From Serratia sp. AKBS12 (GTDB taxonomy: Bacteria; Pseudomonadota; Gammaproteobacteria; Enterobacterales; Enterobacteriaceae), in NCBI RefSeq assembly GCF_024793895.1, contig NZ_JANUSB010000015.1, positions 620,001 through 684,000 on the forward strand: a stretch of DNA of 64,000 nucleotides. The letters run 5' to 3'. A model generated the notes under the pieces. The model made no database searches, had not been told where the DNA came from, and worked only from the letters and a program-made list of their open reading frames with translations. Below are positions 28,467 through 36,849 of this stretch, one piece after another; position 1 is the stretch's first letter, and every line of letters starts with the position of its first letter. The position numbers and the translations under genes are program-made.

Positions 28467-29369
28467 GTGGATAAGATAGGGAGATTGCGGGTATTTATTC
28501 AAGTGGCCGATGTTGGCAGTTTTGTTCGCGCATCGGAGCTGTTGCTGATGCCGAAAACCACGGTTTCAGCCGCCATTCAACAGTTGGAAAACGAAATGGG
28601 CGCGCGGCTGTTTCACCGCACGACGCGCCGGGTTCAACTGACCGGCGACGGTGAACGCTTATTGGAGCGCGCCCGCAGCTTGCTTGACGATGTGGCGGCG
28701 TTGGACAATCTGTTCCAGTCTGCGGGCTCGCCGATCGGCGGGCGACTGGCGGTGGACGTGCCCAGCCGCATTGCGCGGCGAATCATCGTGCCGGCTCTGC
28801 CGGATTTCTTTGAGCGGTATCCTGATATCGAACTTTTTCTCAGTTCCAGCGATCGGGCGATCGATCTGGTGCAGGAAGGTATGGATTGCGTGGTGCGCGT
28901 CGGCAGTCTGAGCGACAGCAGCCTGGTAAGCCATACGCTAGGGCAGTTGAGCATGGTCAACTGCGCCAGCCCAGGCTATTTGCAACGCCACGGCACGCCG
29001 CAGGAGAGCCAACAACTGGCGGAGCATTGGGTGGTGGGGTATGCGCAACCGAGCCTGCTGACTGCCAACAGCTGGCAGTGGCGGCACAATGGGGAAACCG
29101 TTGAACACACGCTGCGCAGCAAGGTCACGGTCAACAATGTGGAAAACTACATTGGCAGTTGCCTGGTCGGCATGGGGCTGATCCAGATCCCGCGTTTTGA
29201 TATTCAGCATTATCTGGATGACGGCAGCCTGGTAGAAGTATTGCCGCAGGCGCGCGCGCCTGCGATGCGCATTTCGCTGTTGTACCCGCACCGCCGCCAG
29301 CGTACGGCGCGCTTTAGCGCTTTTGCCGACTGGTTCAGCGGTTTGATTACACCGTTTTGTGAAGCTTGA
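28467..29369 (+). CDS. LysR-family transcriptional regulator (GTG start)
   Basis: The 300-residue regulator starts at GTG 28467 (V/M-DKIGRLRVFIQVADVGSFV), because no closer ATG exists and TGAGG lies seven bases upstream. The helix-turn-helix region continues with PKTTVSAAIQQLENEMGARLF, and the effector domain begins near GGRLAVDVPSRIARRI. It follows an SDR gene in the same direction. An upstream open frame overlapping the SDR is not used. Confidence 0.87.
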   Translation: MDKIGRLRVFIQVADVGSFVRASELLLMPKTTVSAAIQQLENEMGARLFHRTTRRVQLTGDGERLLERARSLLDDVAALDNLFQSAGSPIGGRLAVDVPSRIARRIIVPALPDFFERYPDIELFLSSSDRAIDLVQEGMDCVVRVGSLSDSSLVSHTLGQLSMVNCASPGYLQRHGTPQESQQLAEHWVVGYAQPSLLTANSWQWRHNGETVEHTLRSKVTVNNVENYIGSCLVGMGLIQIPRFDIQHYLDDGSLVEVLPQARAPAMRISLLYPHRRQRTARFSAFADWFSGLITPFCEA

Positions 29370-29375
29370 TGGCCA

Positions 29376-30296
29376 TCAATATAGCGGTGCTTCGCCCGGC
29401 GGCCGAGTCTTGAAGCGACGGTGCAGCCACATGTACTGGTCTGGTGCCAGTAATACCTGGTCTTCCACCACCTTGTTGAGATAGGTTGCGGCGGCGATTT
29501 CATTGTCCAATGGCATACCGTCCAGCGGGGGTTGCACGATCAACTCATACCCTTTGGCATGCGGCAGGCGGCGAGGCACGAACGGCACGATTTCCGGGCG
29601 GCCAGCGCGCGCCAGCAGTAAGGTGCCGGTGGTAGTGGCAGCCTGTTTTACCGCGAAGAATGGCACAAAGACGCTGCTTTTGGCGCCGTAATCGTGATCC
29701 GGCGCATACCAGACGATCTCGCCCTGTTTCAGGCAGCGAATCATGCCTTTCAGATCTTTGCGATCGATCATGTATTTATTGGAGCGTAGCCGGCCCCAGG
29801 TTTGCACGTATTCCATCAATTTATTGTTATGCGGCCGGTGTACGCCTACGCCGGGGTTTTGCATGCCGAAAATGCGTGCGCCAAGCTCCAGCGTCAGGAA
29901 ATGCAGGCCAATCAGCAGTACGCCTTTGCCGTCTGACCGTGCCTGCTGCATGTTTTCCATTCCTCGCACCCTGCACCAGCGGGCGATACGCCAGTCAGGC
30001 CAGAACCACGCCATGCCGACTTCGAACAGCCCCATGCCAACCGACTCGAAGTTTTTGACGATCAGCGCTTCGCGCTCGGCTGCGGGCATTTCGGGGAAGC
30101 ACAGCGACAGGTTGCGTCGAGCGATATTTACCCTGCGGCGCATAAAATGCATGGCGATCCTGCCCAGCCCATGGCCAAGGCGGTAAATGAGGGGGTAAGG
30201 GAGTAATACCAGCAGATAGAGAATGCCGAGTCCGATCCAAAGCAGCCAGTATCGTGGGCGCAACAGCGAGCGCTCAAAAGTAGGGCTTAACCGCAT
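29376..30296 (-). CDS. lpxL: LpxL, lipid A lauroyl-acyltransferase
   Basis: The 306-residue inner-membrane enzyme matches E. coli LpxL closely, more so than LpxP, for example in [37 protein letters not shown] and [15 protein letters not shown]. The acyltransferase dyad is His132 and Glu137 (HFLTLE), the same numbers as E. coli. One N-terminal membrane helix lies near residues 18-36. It adds the secondary acyl chain to Kdo2-lipid IVA. The LysR gene ends 6 bp from its stop. Confidence 0.93.
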   Translation of the reverse strand: MRLSPTFERSLLRPRYWLLWIGLGILYLLVLLPYPLIYRLGHGLGRIAMHFMRRRVNIARRNLSLCFPEMPAAEREALIVKNFESVGMGLFEVGMAWFWPDWRIARWCRVRGMENMQQARSDGKGVLLIGLHFLTLELGARIFGMQNPGVGVHRPHNNKLMEYVQTWGRLRSNKYMIDRKDLKGMIRCLKQGEIVWYAPDHDYGAKSSVFVPFFAVKQAATTTGTLLLARAGRPEIVPFVPRRLPHAKGYELIVQPPLDGMPLDNEIAAATYLNKVVEDQVLLAPDQYMWLHRRFKTRPPGEAPLY

Positions 30297-30568
30297 TTGT
30301 TTTTCAATTCCTGACGTTAGGTAAAATTATCTCACTAAGGGATTTGCTGAATCATAATATAAACCAACGTTTGCTCGCGATTTTTCCCTTTTATGCCTTT
30401 GCTGGTTGCCGGAGTTTTCCCCGGAGCCAATGCGGTGAAAATCAGCCGGTTGGCATGGGTAAACCGCTGATTTTTGTCTATAGTAATAGAGTGCAAATGC
30501 GTTTTAGCGCAGATAAACCGGTAGGGCTTAACCTGAACTTTTCAGACTGCGTAATATAAGGAACTGAA

Positions 30569-30766
30569 ATGTTTGCTAAAAATGACGTAAAGGATCGGGT
30601 AGACTCTGTACGCGACAGCGCCAAGGGTAGCGCGTGTGAAGTGCGCGCCAGCCTGAAGGACGCTGCCGATCAGTCCTGTAGTTATATCAAGGACAACCCG
30701 TGGGCTGGGGTTGGCGCCGGAGCCGTTGTCGGCTTGGTGATAGGTTTTCTTTTAGGCAAAAAGTAA
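30569..30766 (+). CDS. YqjD/ElaB-like DUF883 small membrane protein
   Basis: The 65-residue product has a charged, helix-forming front half (KDRVDSVRDSAKGS, then VRASLKDAADQSCSYIKDNP) and one C-terminal hydrophobic helix rich in Gly (WAGVGAGAVVGLVIGFLLGKK). This is the plan of the ribosome-binding, membrane-anchored proteins YqjD and ElaB, which are stationary-phase induced in E. coli. The gene is 15 bp from the GlsB-type gene. Confidence 0.85.
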   Translation: MFAKNDVKDRVDSVRDSAKGSACEVRASLKDAADQSCSYIKDNPWAGVGAGAVVGLVIGFLLGKK

Positions 30767-30781
30767 ATAGGGAGAGTACAA

Positions 30782-31030
30782 ATGGGCATCATTTCCTGGA
30801 TCATTTTTGGTTTAATCGCCGGTATCCTGGCTAAGTGGATCATGCCGGGCAAGGACGGTGGCGGCTTTATCATGACCGTCATCCTCGGGGTTATTGGTGC
30901 GGTTGTCGGCGGTTGGATCAGTACCCTGTTCGGTATGGGCCGCGTCGATGGCTTTAACCTGGGCAGCTTCGTTGTGGCTGTAATCGGTGCCTTGGTGGTG
31001 CTTTTTGTCTACAGAAAGATCAGAAGCTAA
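30782..31030 (+). CDS. GlsB/YeaQ/YmgE family stress membrane protein
   Basis: The 82-residue protein has three hydrophobic segments with the family pattern IIFGLIAGILAKWIMPGKDGGG at residues 7-28 and VILGVIGAVVGGWISTLFG after it. The family is a small transglycosylase-associated or stress-response inner-membrane group of unproven role. It is followed by a clear terminator at 31049-31071 and probably shares a transcript with the DUF883 gene. Confidence 0.9.
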   Translation: MGIISWIIFGLIAGILAKWIMPGKDGGGFIMTVILGVIGAVVGGWISTLFGMGRVDGFNLGSFVVAVIGALVVLFVYRKIRS

Positions 31031-31048
31031 TCAGGTGCTGATCAACGA

Positions 31049-31071
31049 GGGTCGCTGCGGCGACCCTTTTT
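31049..31071 (+). terminator. Intrinsic terminator after the GlsB-type gene
   Basis: GGGTCGC (31049-31055) pairs exactly with GCGACCC (31060-31066) around a 4-base loop and is followed by five Ts. Confidence 0.85.
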
Positions 31072-31131
31072 CGTTTAAACACAGGTGACGATCGTGTGCT
31101 GACAATCGCCGATCGGAAAAGGGGAAATACC

Positions 31132-31536
31132 ATGGGATTATTAGATGGCGCATTAGGCGGCGTGCTGGGCAATGTTCTTGGCGGCGCGCTGGGTAATGGC
31201 GGTAAGGGCGGCATCGATATCGCCGCCATTCTGCAATGGGTCGAGCAACAGGGCGGCCTGCAGGCGATCCTGAATAAACTGCAACAGGGACAGCTGGGCG
31301 ACATTGTCGGCTCGTGGCTCGGCAACGGTGACAACCAGTCCATCAGCGGCGATCACGTACAGCAGGCGTTGGGCAGCGATGCGATCGCGCAACTGGCGGA
31401 GAAGCTGGGGGTTGATCAGACCCAGGCTTCCGACACCCTTGCGCAACTGTTGCCGGCCCTGACCGACAAAGCCTCGCCAAATGGTGAAGTCAAGCAGGAC
31501 GAACTGGCCAATTACGTAGGCAAACTGTTCAGCTAA
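31132..31536 (+). CDS. YidB-like DUF937 protein
   Basis: The 134-residue protein begins with a Gly- and Leu-rich segment (GLLDGALGGVLGNVLGGALG). It then has IAAILQWVEQQGGLQAILNKL and a C-terminal part with LGSDAIAQLAEKLGVDQTQASDTLAQLLPAL, as in YidB. The role of the family is unknown. The ATG at 31132 is preferred over an in-frame start at 31096 because the family begins MGLLDG and AGGGGAAA lies upstream. The end is 3 bp from the stop of a convergent LysR gene. Confidence 0.88.
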   Translation: MGLLDGALGGVLGNVLGGALGNGGKGGIDIAAILQWVEQQGGLQAILNKLQQGQLGDIVGSWLGNGDNQSISGDHVQQALGSDAIAQLAEKLGVDQTQASDTLAQLLPALTDKASPNGEVKQDELANYVGKLFS

Positions 31537-31539
31537 GCC

Positions 31540-32472
31540 TTATGCCTCCGGTTTATCGCCGGAGGCATTGCCAACATCAATCCCTTCCACGTTCTCCAGC
31601 GATCGTGCCAGATAATCGACCCAGGCACGTACTTTGGCCGGAATAAAACGCGCCGCCGGGTAGACCGCATGCAGCGCCATCGGCGGATAATGGTAGGCCT
31701 CCAGTACACGCACCAGGCTGCCCTGCGCCATTTGCCGACCAATCAGCGGTCGTTGCGCACCGCCGATACCCAGTCCCCCTTCGATGGCGGCCAGCAAGGC
31801 AAAGGAATTATTGGCACGGAACACCGGACGCAGCGGGATCAGCGTCGCTCCCTGCGGACCGATCAACGTCAGCGTGTCACCAATGGCCGCGCCGCTGAAC
31901 CGAACGTGCGGATGCTGGCTGAGTTCTTGCGGCGTTTGTGGCGTGCCGTATGTGGCAAGATAGGCAGGCGAGGCGACCAGAATACGCTGCATGGTGCCCA
32001 GGCGGCGTGCCACCGTACCCGGGGCGTTCAGCTCGCCAAAGCGGATCGCAACGTCGATGCCCTCAGCGCTGAGGTCTGCCAGCCGATCGTCCAGCAGCAG
32101 TTCAATGCGCAATGCCGCGTGCAGCTGTTGAAACGCCGCCGCCAACGGCGCGATATGCGCCTGACCAAAACCGCTTGGCGCATGCACGCGCAGATTGCCC
32201 TGCAGCCGTTGGCTGAGGCCGTGCAGCGCGTCTTCGGCTTCAACCACCGCAGCCAGAATCGGCTTGATCTGTTGATAATAACGCTGGCCGGCTTCGGTCG
32301 GGGTGACCGTACGGGTGGTACGAAACAGCAGCAGCGTACCGAGCTGCTGTTCCAGGCTGACGATCTGCTGACTGACCGCCGGTTGCGACAGTTGCAGGCT
32401 GCGTGCCGCCGCTGACAGGCTACCGAGTTCCACCACGCGCGCGAAGGTGGACATGGCGTTCAGTTTGTCCAT
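31540..32472 (-). CDS. LysR-family transcriptional regulator
   Basis: The 310-residue regulator has its helix-turn-helix at residues 3-63 (LNAMSTFARVVELGSLSAAA, then LSQPAVSQQIVSLEQQLGTL) and an effector domain starting near GNLRVHAPSGFGQAHIAPL. It diverges from the PRISE-like reductase gene over 110 bp and likely controls it. A 10-bp perfect hairpin (31542-31551 with 31559-31568) sits in its last codons, close to the convergent yidB-like stop. Confidence 0.9.
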   Translation of the reverse strand: MDKLNAMSTFARVVELGSLSAAARSLQLSQPAVSQQIVSLEQQLGTLLLFRTTRTVTPTEAGQRYYQQIKPILAAVVEAEDALHGLSQRLQGNLRVHAPSGFGQAHIAPLAAAFQQLHAALRIELLLDDRLADLSAEGIDVAIRFGELNAPGTVARRLGTMQRILVASPAYLATYGTPQTPQELSQHPHVRFSGAAIGDTLTLIGPQGATLIPLRPVFRANNSFALLAAIEGGLGIGGAQRPLIGRQMAQGSLVRVLEAYHYPPMALHAVYPAARFIPAKVRAWVDYLARSLENVEGIDVGNASGDKPEA

Positions 32473-32582
32473 GTGGTTTCCATTGATAGTATTTTCTTAT
32501 AAGTGTTAGTGCCTTTCCCCCTCTACCGCAAGCTTTCTATATCAATCATGCTTTAGCTTCACTTTGATGGCGGAGAAGCATT

Positions 32583-33635
32583 ATGCAAAACCAACGGCTG
32601 GCACTGGTTATCGGCGCGAATGGCGTTATCGGCGCCAAATTGATTGAACATCTGGCACAGCAGCGCTGGCAGGCGATCGGCGTTTCGCGTCGTGGCGGAC
32701 AGGAGCGTCCCGGCGTGCGCTATCTGGCGGTGGATTTACTTGATGCGCAGGCGACGCGTCAGGCCTTGCAGCCGTTGACGCAGGTGACGCATATCTTTTA
32801 TACCGCTTACCAGGACGCCTCGGATTGGGCCAGTCTGGTGGCACCGAATCTGGCAATGTTGCAGAACGTGGTGGAGGCGGTGGAGCCTAGTGCCGCAGGG
32901 TTGCAGCACGTTAGCCTGATGCAGGGCTACAAGGTATACGGCGCGCATCTGGGGCCGTTTAAGACCCCGGCGCGGGAAAGCGATGCCGGCCATATGCCGC
33001 CGGAGTTTAACCTCGATCAACAATATTATCTGCAGCAGCGGCAGCAGGGCAAACGCTGGCAGTGGTCGGCGATTCGCCCGAGCGTAGTGGGCGGCTTTTC
33101 CCTTGGCAATCCGATGAATCTGGCGCTGTCGATCGCGGTATATGCCTCGATCAGCAAAGCGCTGAACCTGCCGCTGCGCTTTCCGGGCAAGCCGGGCGCC
33201 TATCACAGCCTGTTGGAAATGACTGACGCCGGGCTACTGGCAGAGGCGACGCTGTGGGCGGCCACCGAACCGCAGGCGGCGAACCAGGCGTTTAATATCA
33301 ATAACGGCGATCTGTTTCGCTGGAGCGAAATGTGGCCGAAAATTGCCGACTATTTTGCACTGCCGGTCGCGCCGCCGTTGCCGATGCCGTTAACGCAGAT
33401 GATGGCGGACAAGGGCCAGCTGTGGAGCGACATGGTGCGTCAGCATCAACTGGCCGAGACGGATTATCGGCAGGTGGCGAGCTGGCCGTTTGCCGATTTC
33501 GTGTTTTCCTGGGACTACGACATGTTTGCCGATGGCAGCAAGGCACGGCGTCTGGGGTTTCATCAATATGTCGCAACCGACGGTATGTTCTTTGCGCTGT
33601 TCGATGAATTTCGGCGCCGTAAGATAATTCCATAA
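32583..33635 (+). CDS. PRISE-like NAD(P)-dependent reductase (extended SDR)
   Basis: The 350-residue protein has the Rossmann loop GANGVIGAKL (residues 11-20) and the segment HVSLMQGYKVYGAHLGPF near 108-125, followed by an FNLDQQYYLQ-type motif near 141. This matches the PRISE group (progesterone 5-beta-reductase/iridoid synthase), whose catalytic Lys and Tyr are placed differently from classical SDRs. Those enzymes reduce activated C=C bonds of small enones. AGAAGCATT lies before the ATG. It is divergent from LysR, and its natural substrate here is unknown. Confidence 0.8.
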   Translation: MQNQRLALVIGANGVIGAKLIEHLAQQRWQAIGVSRRGGQERPGVRYLAVDLLDAQATRQALQPLTQVTHIFYTAYQDASDWASLVAPNLAMLQNVVEAVEPSAAGLQHVSLMQGYKVYGAHLGPFKTPARESDAGHMPPEFNLDQQYYLQQRQQGKRWQWSAIRPSVVGGFSLGNPMNLALSIAVYASISKALNLPLRFPGKPGAYHSLLEMTDAGLLAEATLWAATEPQAANQAFNINNGDLFRWSEMWPKIADYFALPVAPPLPMPLTQMMADKGQLWSDMVRQHQLAETDYRQVASWPFADFVFSWDYDMFADGSKARRLGFHQYVATDGMFFALFDEFRRRKIIP

Positions 33636-33748
33636 CGGTCGCTGGCAGCCAGGGGGGGTTTTATGGCAATCTTTGGCTGCCGCTACGCCATGCGGCGGCC
33701 AGAGCAGGGGGACTGGCTCTGCGCCGAACCATCTATGAGGACCGTTAC

Positions 33749-34831
33749 GTGATAGGGATTACCGCCACACTGACGCTATTACTGGCGCTGGTAACCATTG
33801 CGCCGATGTCAAGGCACCCTGCCTGGTGGATTCGGGTATGGGATTTTCCACGCTTGCAGATACTGGCGCTGTCGTTACTGGTGCTGCTGATCAATCTGCT
33901 GTTTTTGCCCTTATCGTCACCGCTAGTGTGGACGATGATGGCGATTAACCTGGCCTGCGCGATTTACCAGGCGGTGTGGATTTATCCCTACACCGCGCTG
34001 AGCAAGCCACAGGTGCTGGACTATACCGGCTATCAGACCAGGCCACGCCTGCGGATCCTGGTGTCCAACGTGCTGACGCCCAACCGCCATGCGGACAAAC
34101 TGCTGGCACTGGTGGCTGCGGAACGTCCCGACGTGCTGGTGGCGGTGGAAACCGACGCCTGGTGGGAAACGCAACTGGCGCCGTTGGAACGGGATTACCC
34201 GTACCGACTGGCCTGCCCGCAGGACAATCTGTACGGCATGCACGTTTATTCTCGTTTGCCGCTCAGCGATGCCGAAATCCAGTACCTGGTGGATAAAGAG
34301 ATCCCATCGATGCATATGCTGGTGCAATTGCCTGATGGCCCGGCAGTGCGCTTGCATTGCGTGCATCCGATGCCGCCGAGTCCGACGGAAAATGACGAAT
34401 CGGAAGATCGTGATGCCGAACTGGTGTTGGTCGGTAAAAGCGTGGTAGATGCCAAACTGCCGGTGGTCGTGACCGGGGACTTGAATGACGTGGCATGGTC
34501 GACCACCACTCGGCTATTCCTTAAGGTCAGCGGCCTGCTGGATCCGCGCCGCGGACGCGGAATGTTCAGTACCTTCCATTCAGGCTATCCGTTCCTGCGC
34601 TGGCCGCTGGATCACGTGTTTCACAGCGATGACTTTATTTTGGGCAGCCTGCGGCGTTTGCCGGATATCGGCTCCGATCACTTCCCGATCATGGCAGAAC
34701 TGGTGTATGCGCCAAAGCAGGGCGCGCAGCAGGAAAGTCTGGAAAAAGACGGTCAGGATGAGGCGCTGGCGCAAGAAAAACTGGCCAGCACCGACAGCGA
34801 TCCGGACGACGTGCACGCGCCTGCCGCCTAA
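33749..34831 (+). CDS. Membrane-anchored endonuclease/exonuclease/phosphatase-fold protein
   Basis: The 360-residue protein starts at GTG with GAGG eight bases upstream. Two or three hydrophobic helices fill residues 1-75. An EEP catalytic domain follows: LRILVSNVL near 100, PDVLVAVET near 126, LHCVHPMPP near 206, VVVTGDLND near 240, LDHVFHSDDF near 284 and IGSDHFPIMAEL near 303. The N, E, D, H set of this fold appears intact. It resembles YafD-type proteins; the substrate is unknown. The C-terminus is acidic and probably disordered. Confidence 0.85.
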   Translation: MIGITATLTLLLALVTIAPMSRHPAWWIRVWDFPRLQILALSLLVLLINLLFLPLSSPLVWTMMAINLACAIYQAVWIYPYTALSKPQVLDYTGYQTRPRLRILVSNVLTPNRHADKLLALVAAERPDVLVAVETDAWWETQLAPLERDYPYRLACPQDNLYGMHVYSRLPLSDAEIQYLVDKEIPSMHMLVQLPDGPAVRLHCVHPMPPSPTENDESEDRDAELVLVGKSVVDAKLPVVVTGDLNDVAWSTTTRLFLKVSGLLDPRRGRGMFSTFHSGYPFLRWPLDHVFHSDDFILGSLRRLPDIGSDHFPIMAELVYAPKQGAQQESLEKDGQDEALAQEKLASTDSDPDDVHAPAA

Positions 34832-34838
34832 CTGTCCG

Positions 34839-34859
34839 GCCCCGCCGTTACGGCGGGGC
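34839..34859. terminator. Hairpin between convergent EEP-fold and quinone oxidoreductase genes
   Basis: GCCCCGCCG (34839-34847) and CGGCGGGGC (34851-34859) form a 9-bp stem around TTA, between two stop codons. There is no T-run, so the assignment as a bidirectional terminator rests on position. Confidence 0.5.
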
Positions 34860-34868
34860 AAGGCTGGT

Positions 34869-35873
34869 TTATTGCGTCAGCATGATTTTGCCGATGTGCA
34901 CGCTGGACTCCATCAGTGCGTGCGCTGCGGCGGCCTGTTCCAGCGGGAAGGTTTTGAATATTTGCGGCTTGAGCGCCCCGCGCTCCAGCAGCGGCCACAC
35001 CTTCTGCTGTAGATCGGCGGCGATCTGCGCTTTATCTTCGACGCTGCGCGCTCGTAGCGTCGAGCCGGTATGCGTCAGGCGCTTGAGCAACAGCGGCATT
35101 AAGTTCAATTCTTTCACCACGCCATTCTGCGTGCCGATCTGCACGATGCGCCCATCCATGGCGGCGGCCTGATAGTTTTTGGCCAGGTAGTCACCGGCAA
35201 TCAGGTCGACAATCACCTCGGCACCTTTACCGTTAGTGGCCTGTAGGGTTTGTTCGACAAAATCTTCCGTACGGTAGTTGATCGCAACGTCTGCACCCAG
35301 TGCCAGACTGGCTTCACGCTTTTCCTCGGAACCGACGGTGGTGATGACGCGTGCGCAGAATGCCTTGGCCAGCAGGGTGGCAACGGTACCGATGCCGGAG
35401 GTGCCGCCATGGATAAGCACCGTTTCGCCGGCTTTCAGATGGCCGCGCTGGAATACGTTAACCCACACGGTGAAGAAGGTTTCCGGTATGGCTGCGGCCT
35501 CCACCAGGCTGAAGCCCTTGGGCACCGGCAGGGCATTGCTTTCGTGTACCTTGCAGTATTCGGCGTAACCGCCGCCGGCGATCAGCGCGCAAACGCGGTC
35601 GCCGATGGCATAATGCTGCACGCCGGCACCGACGGCGACCACTTCTCCGGCAATTTCCAGCCCCGGAATATCCGATGCGCCCGGTGGCGGTGCGTATTGG
35701 CCTCGACGCTGCAATACGTCCGGGCGATTTACCCCGGCTGCCGCGACCTTGACCAGGATTTCGCCCTGCGCCAGTTCCGGCAGTGGCCGTTGCGTTACCA
35801 CCAGCACCTCCGGCTCGCCGGGTTGTGCAATTTCAATTGCTTTCATGTGCTTCGGTAGTGTCATTGCGGGCAT
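34869..35873 (-). CDS. NAD(P)H-quinone oxidoreductase, MDR/zinc-type ADH family
   Basis: The 334-residue enzyme is a medium-chain dehydrogenase/reductase of the quinone oxidoreductase (PIG3-like) branch. It has KVAAAGVNRPDVLQRRGQYAPPPG near residues 45-70, GLEIAGEVVAVG near 74, and the nucleotide loop IHGGTSGIGTVA near 155. The usual structural zinc cysteines are absent, as expected in this branch. GAGGAG precedes the ATG at 35873. It stands alone beside the 60-bp repeat region. Confidence 0.9.
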   Translation of the reverse strand: MPAMTLPKHMKAIEIAQPGEPEVLVVTQRPLPELAQGEILVKVAAAGVNRPDVLQRRGQYAPPPGASDIPGLEIAGEVVAVGAGVQHYAIGDRVCALIAGGGYAEYCKVHESNALPVPKGFSLVEAAAIPETFFTVWVNVFQRGHLKAGETVLIHGGTSGIGTVATLLAKAFCARVITTVGSEEKREASLALGADVAINYRTEDFVEQTLQATNGKGAEVIVDLIAGDYLAKNYQAAAMDGRIVQIGTQNGVVKELNLMPLLLKRLTHTGSTLRARSVEDKAQIAADLQQKVWPLLERGALKPQIFKTFPLEQAAAAHALMESSVHIGKIMLTQ

Positions 35874-35971
35874 GCGTTTCTCCTCATCAAATGCTCAGTC
35901 ATCTCTACCAGTGTAGGTAAACGACCGTATAAATCCCATTGGTTATGCTAGCGAAATTGCCAAGGGCGCAT

Positions 35972-36202
35972 ATGACTGAAAGGGCGATCGGTACAGATTC
36001 GGTAATGCTACAGGCAGCGCGAGGCGAACATGTGGATGAAAGGGCGATCGGTACGGGTTTGGTGATGCTACAGGCGGCGCGAGGCGAACATGTGGATGAA
36101 AGGGCGAACGGTACAGATTCGGTAATGCTACAGGCAGCGCGAGGCGAACATGTGGATGAAAGGGCGAACGGTACGGGTCTGGTGATGCGTCAGACCGTAT
36201 GA
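35972..36202 (+). CDS. Possible repeat peptide encoded by 60-bp tandem repeats
   Basis: An open frame of 76 codons starts at ATG 35972 with AAGGG six bases upstream. It consists almost wholly of a 20-residue repeat of the type ERAIGTDSVMLQAARGEHVD. Because the period (60 bp) is a multiple of three, the frame could stay open by chance once the first unit is open. No family is recognised, no signal or membrane segment is seen, and codon choice gives no firm support. It may be a non-coding repeat. Confidence 0.35.
   Translation: MTERAIGTDSVMLQAARGEHVDERAIGTGLVMLQAARGEHVDERANGTDSVMLQAARGEHVDERANGTGLVMRQTV
35978..36202 (+). repeat. Four-unit 60-bp tandem repeat with 120-bp alternation
   Basis: Units begin GAAAGGGCGA at 35978, 36038, 36098 and 36158; the last is cut short after about 40 bp. 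Units 1 and 3 share ACAGATTCGGTAATG and GGCAGCG, while units 2 and 4 share ACGGGT-TGGTGATG, so there is a higher-order A-B-A-B pattern. Units 1-2 have GGCGATCGG and units 3-4 have GGCGAACGG. The array lies between the quinone oxidoreductase start and a small hypothetical gene. Confidence 0.95.
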
Positions 36203-36264
36203 AACGCCAGGAGATAGCCGGACAAAGGGCGCAGAAGGAGCCGCCGCAAAGGGCGGCACGGGGA

Positions 36265-36474
36265 TTAGTCGTTCGGGGGAATGCGAAAACCTTTCAGAGA
36301 GACGATAAAGTGTTCTTTACCTTTGGATATTTTTGCACCTTTATCACACCATAAGCTGGCGAGTTTAAAAAAGTCGTCGCTACCGATGTCATAAGCTAAT
36401 TCTATTTTTTTTGCTGTTCCTGCGCGGATTAGCCTTTCCGCTTCCTGGTGATTTACCGCTTTAATGGTTGTCAT
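36265..36474 (-). CDS. Small hypothetical protein, 69 residues
   Basis: I do not recognise the family. The product is soluble and basic, with a probable helix MTTIKAVNHQEAERLIRAG at 1-19, a central acidic DIGSDDFFKL and a C-terminal FIVSLKGFRIPP. The ATG at 36474 is the natural start because the codons before it read as low-complexity upstream sequence. A GC-rich hairpin follows the stop at about 36231-36252. Confidence 0.65.
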   Translation of the reverse strand: MTTIKAVNHQEAERLIRAGTAKKIELAYDIGSDDFFKLASLWCDKGAKISKGKEHFIVSLKGFRIPPND

Positions 36475-36583
36475 GGGCGAAATCCTTGGTGTAAGCCTGT
36501 GAGGATAACCGCCGACCATCATATGGCTAAATTGTGACATTTTTGTGATGGAAAAGTGACAGCAAGGGTAAAGAGCGCGAGGA

Positions 36584-36605
36584 AAAAGCCGGGGAGACCC
36601 CGGCA
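36584..36605 (-). terminator. Intrinsic terminator for the 37-residue membrane protein gene
   Basis: On the minus strand GCCGGGG and CCCCGGC (36589-36595 with 36599-36605) form a 7-bp stem with a 3-base loop followed by five Ts. Confidence 0.8.
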
Positions 36606-36618
36606 CTGATGGACGCGA

Positions 36619-36732
36619 TCAGACGTCCGGACGAATCAACTTGCTTTTTTTTACGGATTTGAAGTGCTTATACAACGCATATCCGGAAACGGCAGCCAGT
36701 ATGGCCAAAACCAATAAATAAGAGCTCGCCAT
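36619..36732 (-). CDS. 37-residue single-span membrane protein
   Basis: The product has a hydrophobic helix (SSYLLVLAILAAVSGYALY, residues 3-21) and a basic tail (KHFKSVKKSKLI), so it should insert with its C-terminus in the cytoplasm. GGAGG lies seven bases before the ATG at 36732 and an intrinsic terminator follows 14 bp after the stop. Both are strong signs of a real, expressed small gene. The longer open frame (to 36849) is not needed. No family is recognised. Confidence 0.75.
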   Translation of the reverse strand: MASSYLLVLAILAAVSGYALYKHFKSVKKSKLIRPDV

Positions 36733-36849
36733 GTAGGTTCCTCCGTTAAGACGGGTTTGAGCGCCATAGTTGTGACAGTTATCACACTCCATCTCAATGA
36801 GAGCATTCTGTATCTGCCGCTGCGCTGGTGATGCCATGGCATGACGCAA

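Noticed and set aside
30344..30559. 71-codon frame upstream of the DUF883 gene
   Set aside because: No ribosome site, mixed composition and no family; better read as the promoter region of the stress genes.
31542..31568. 10-bp hairpin as terminator for the YidB-like gene
   Set aside because: It lies inside the last codons of the convergent lysR gene and has no T-run; it may be only a coding coincidence.
35978..36202. CRISPR array
   Set aside because: Units are contiguous 60-bp repeats without spacers, there are only four, and no cas gene is near.
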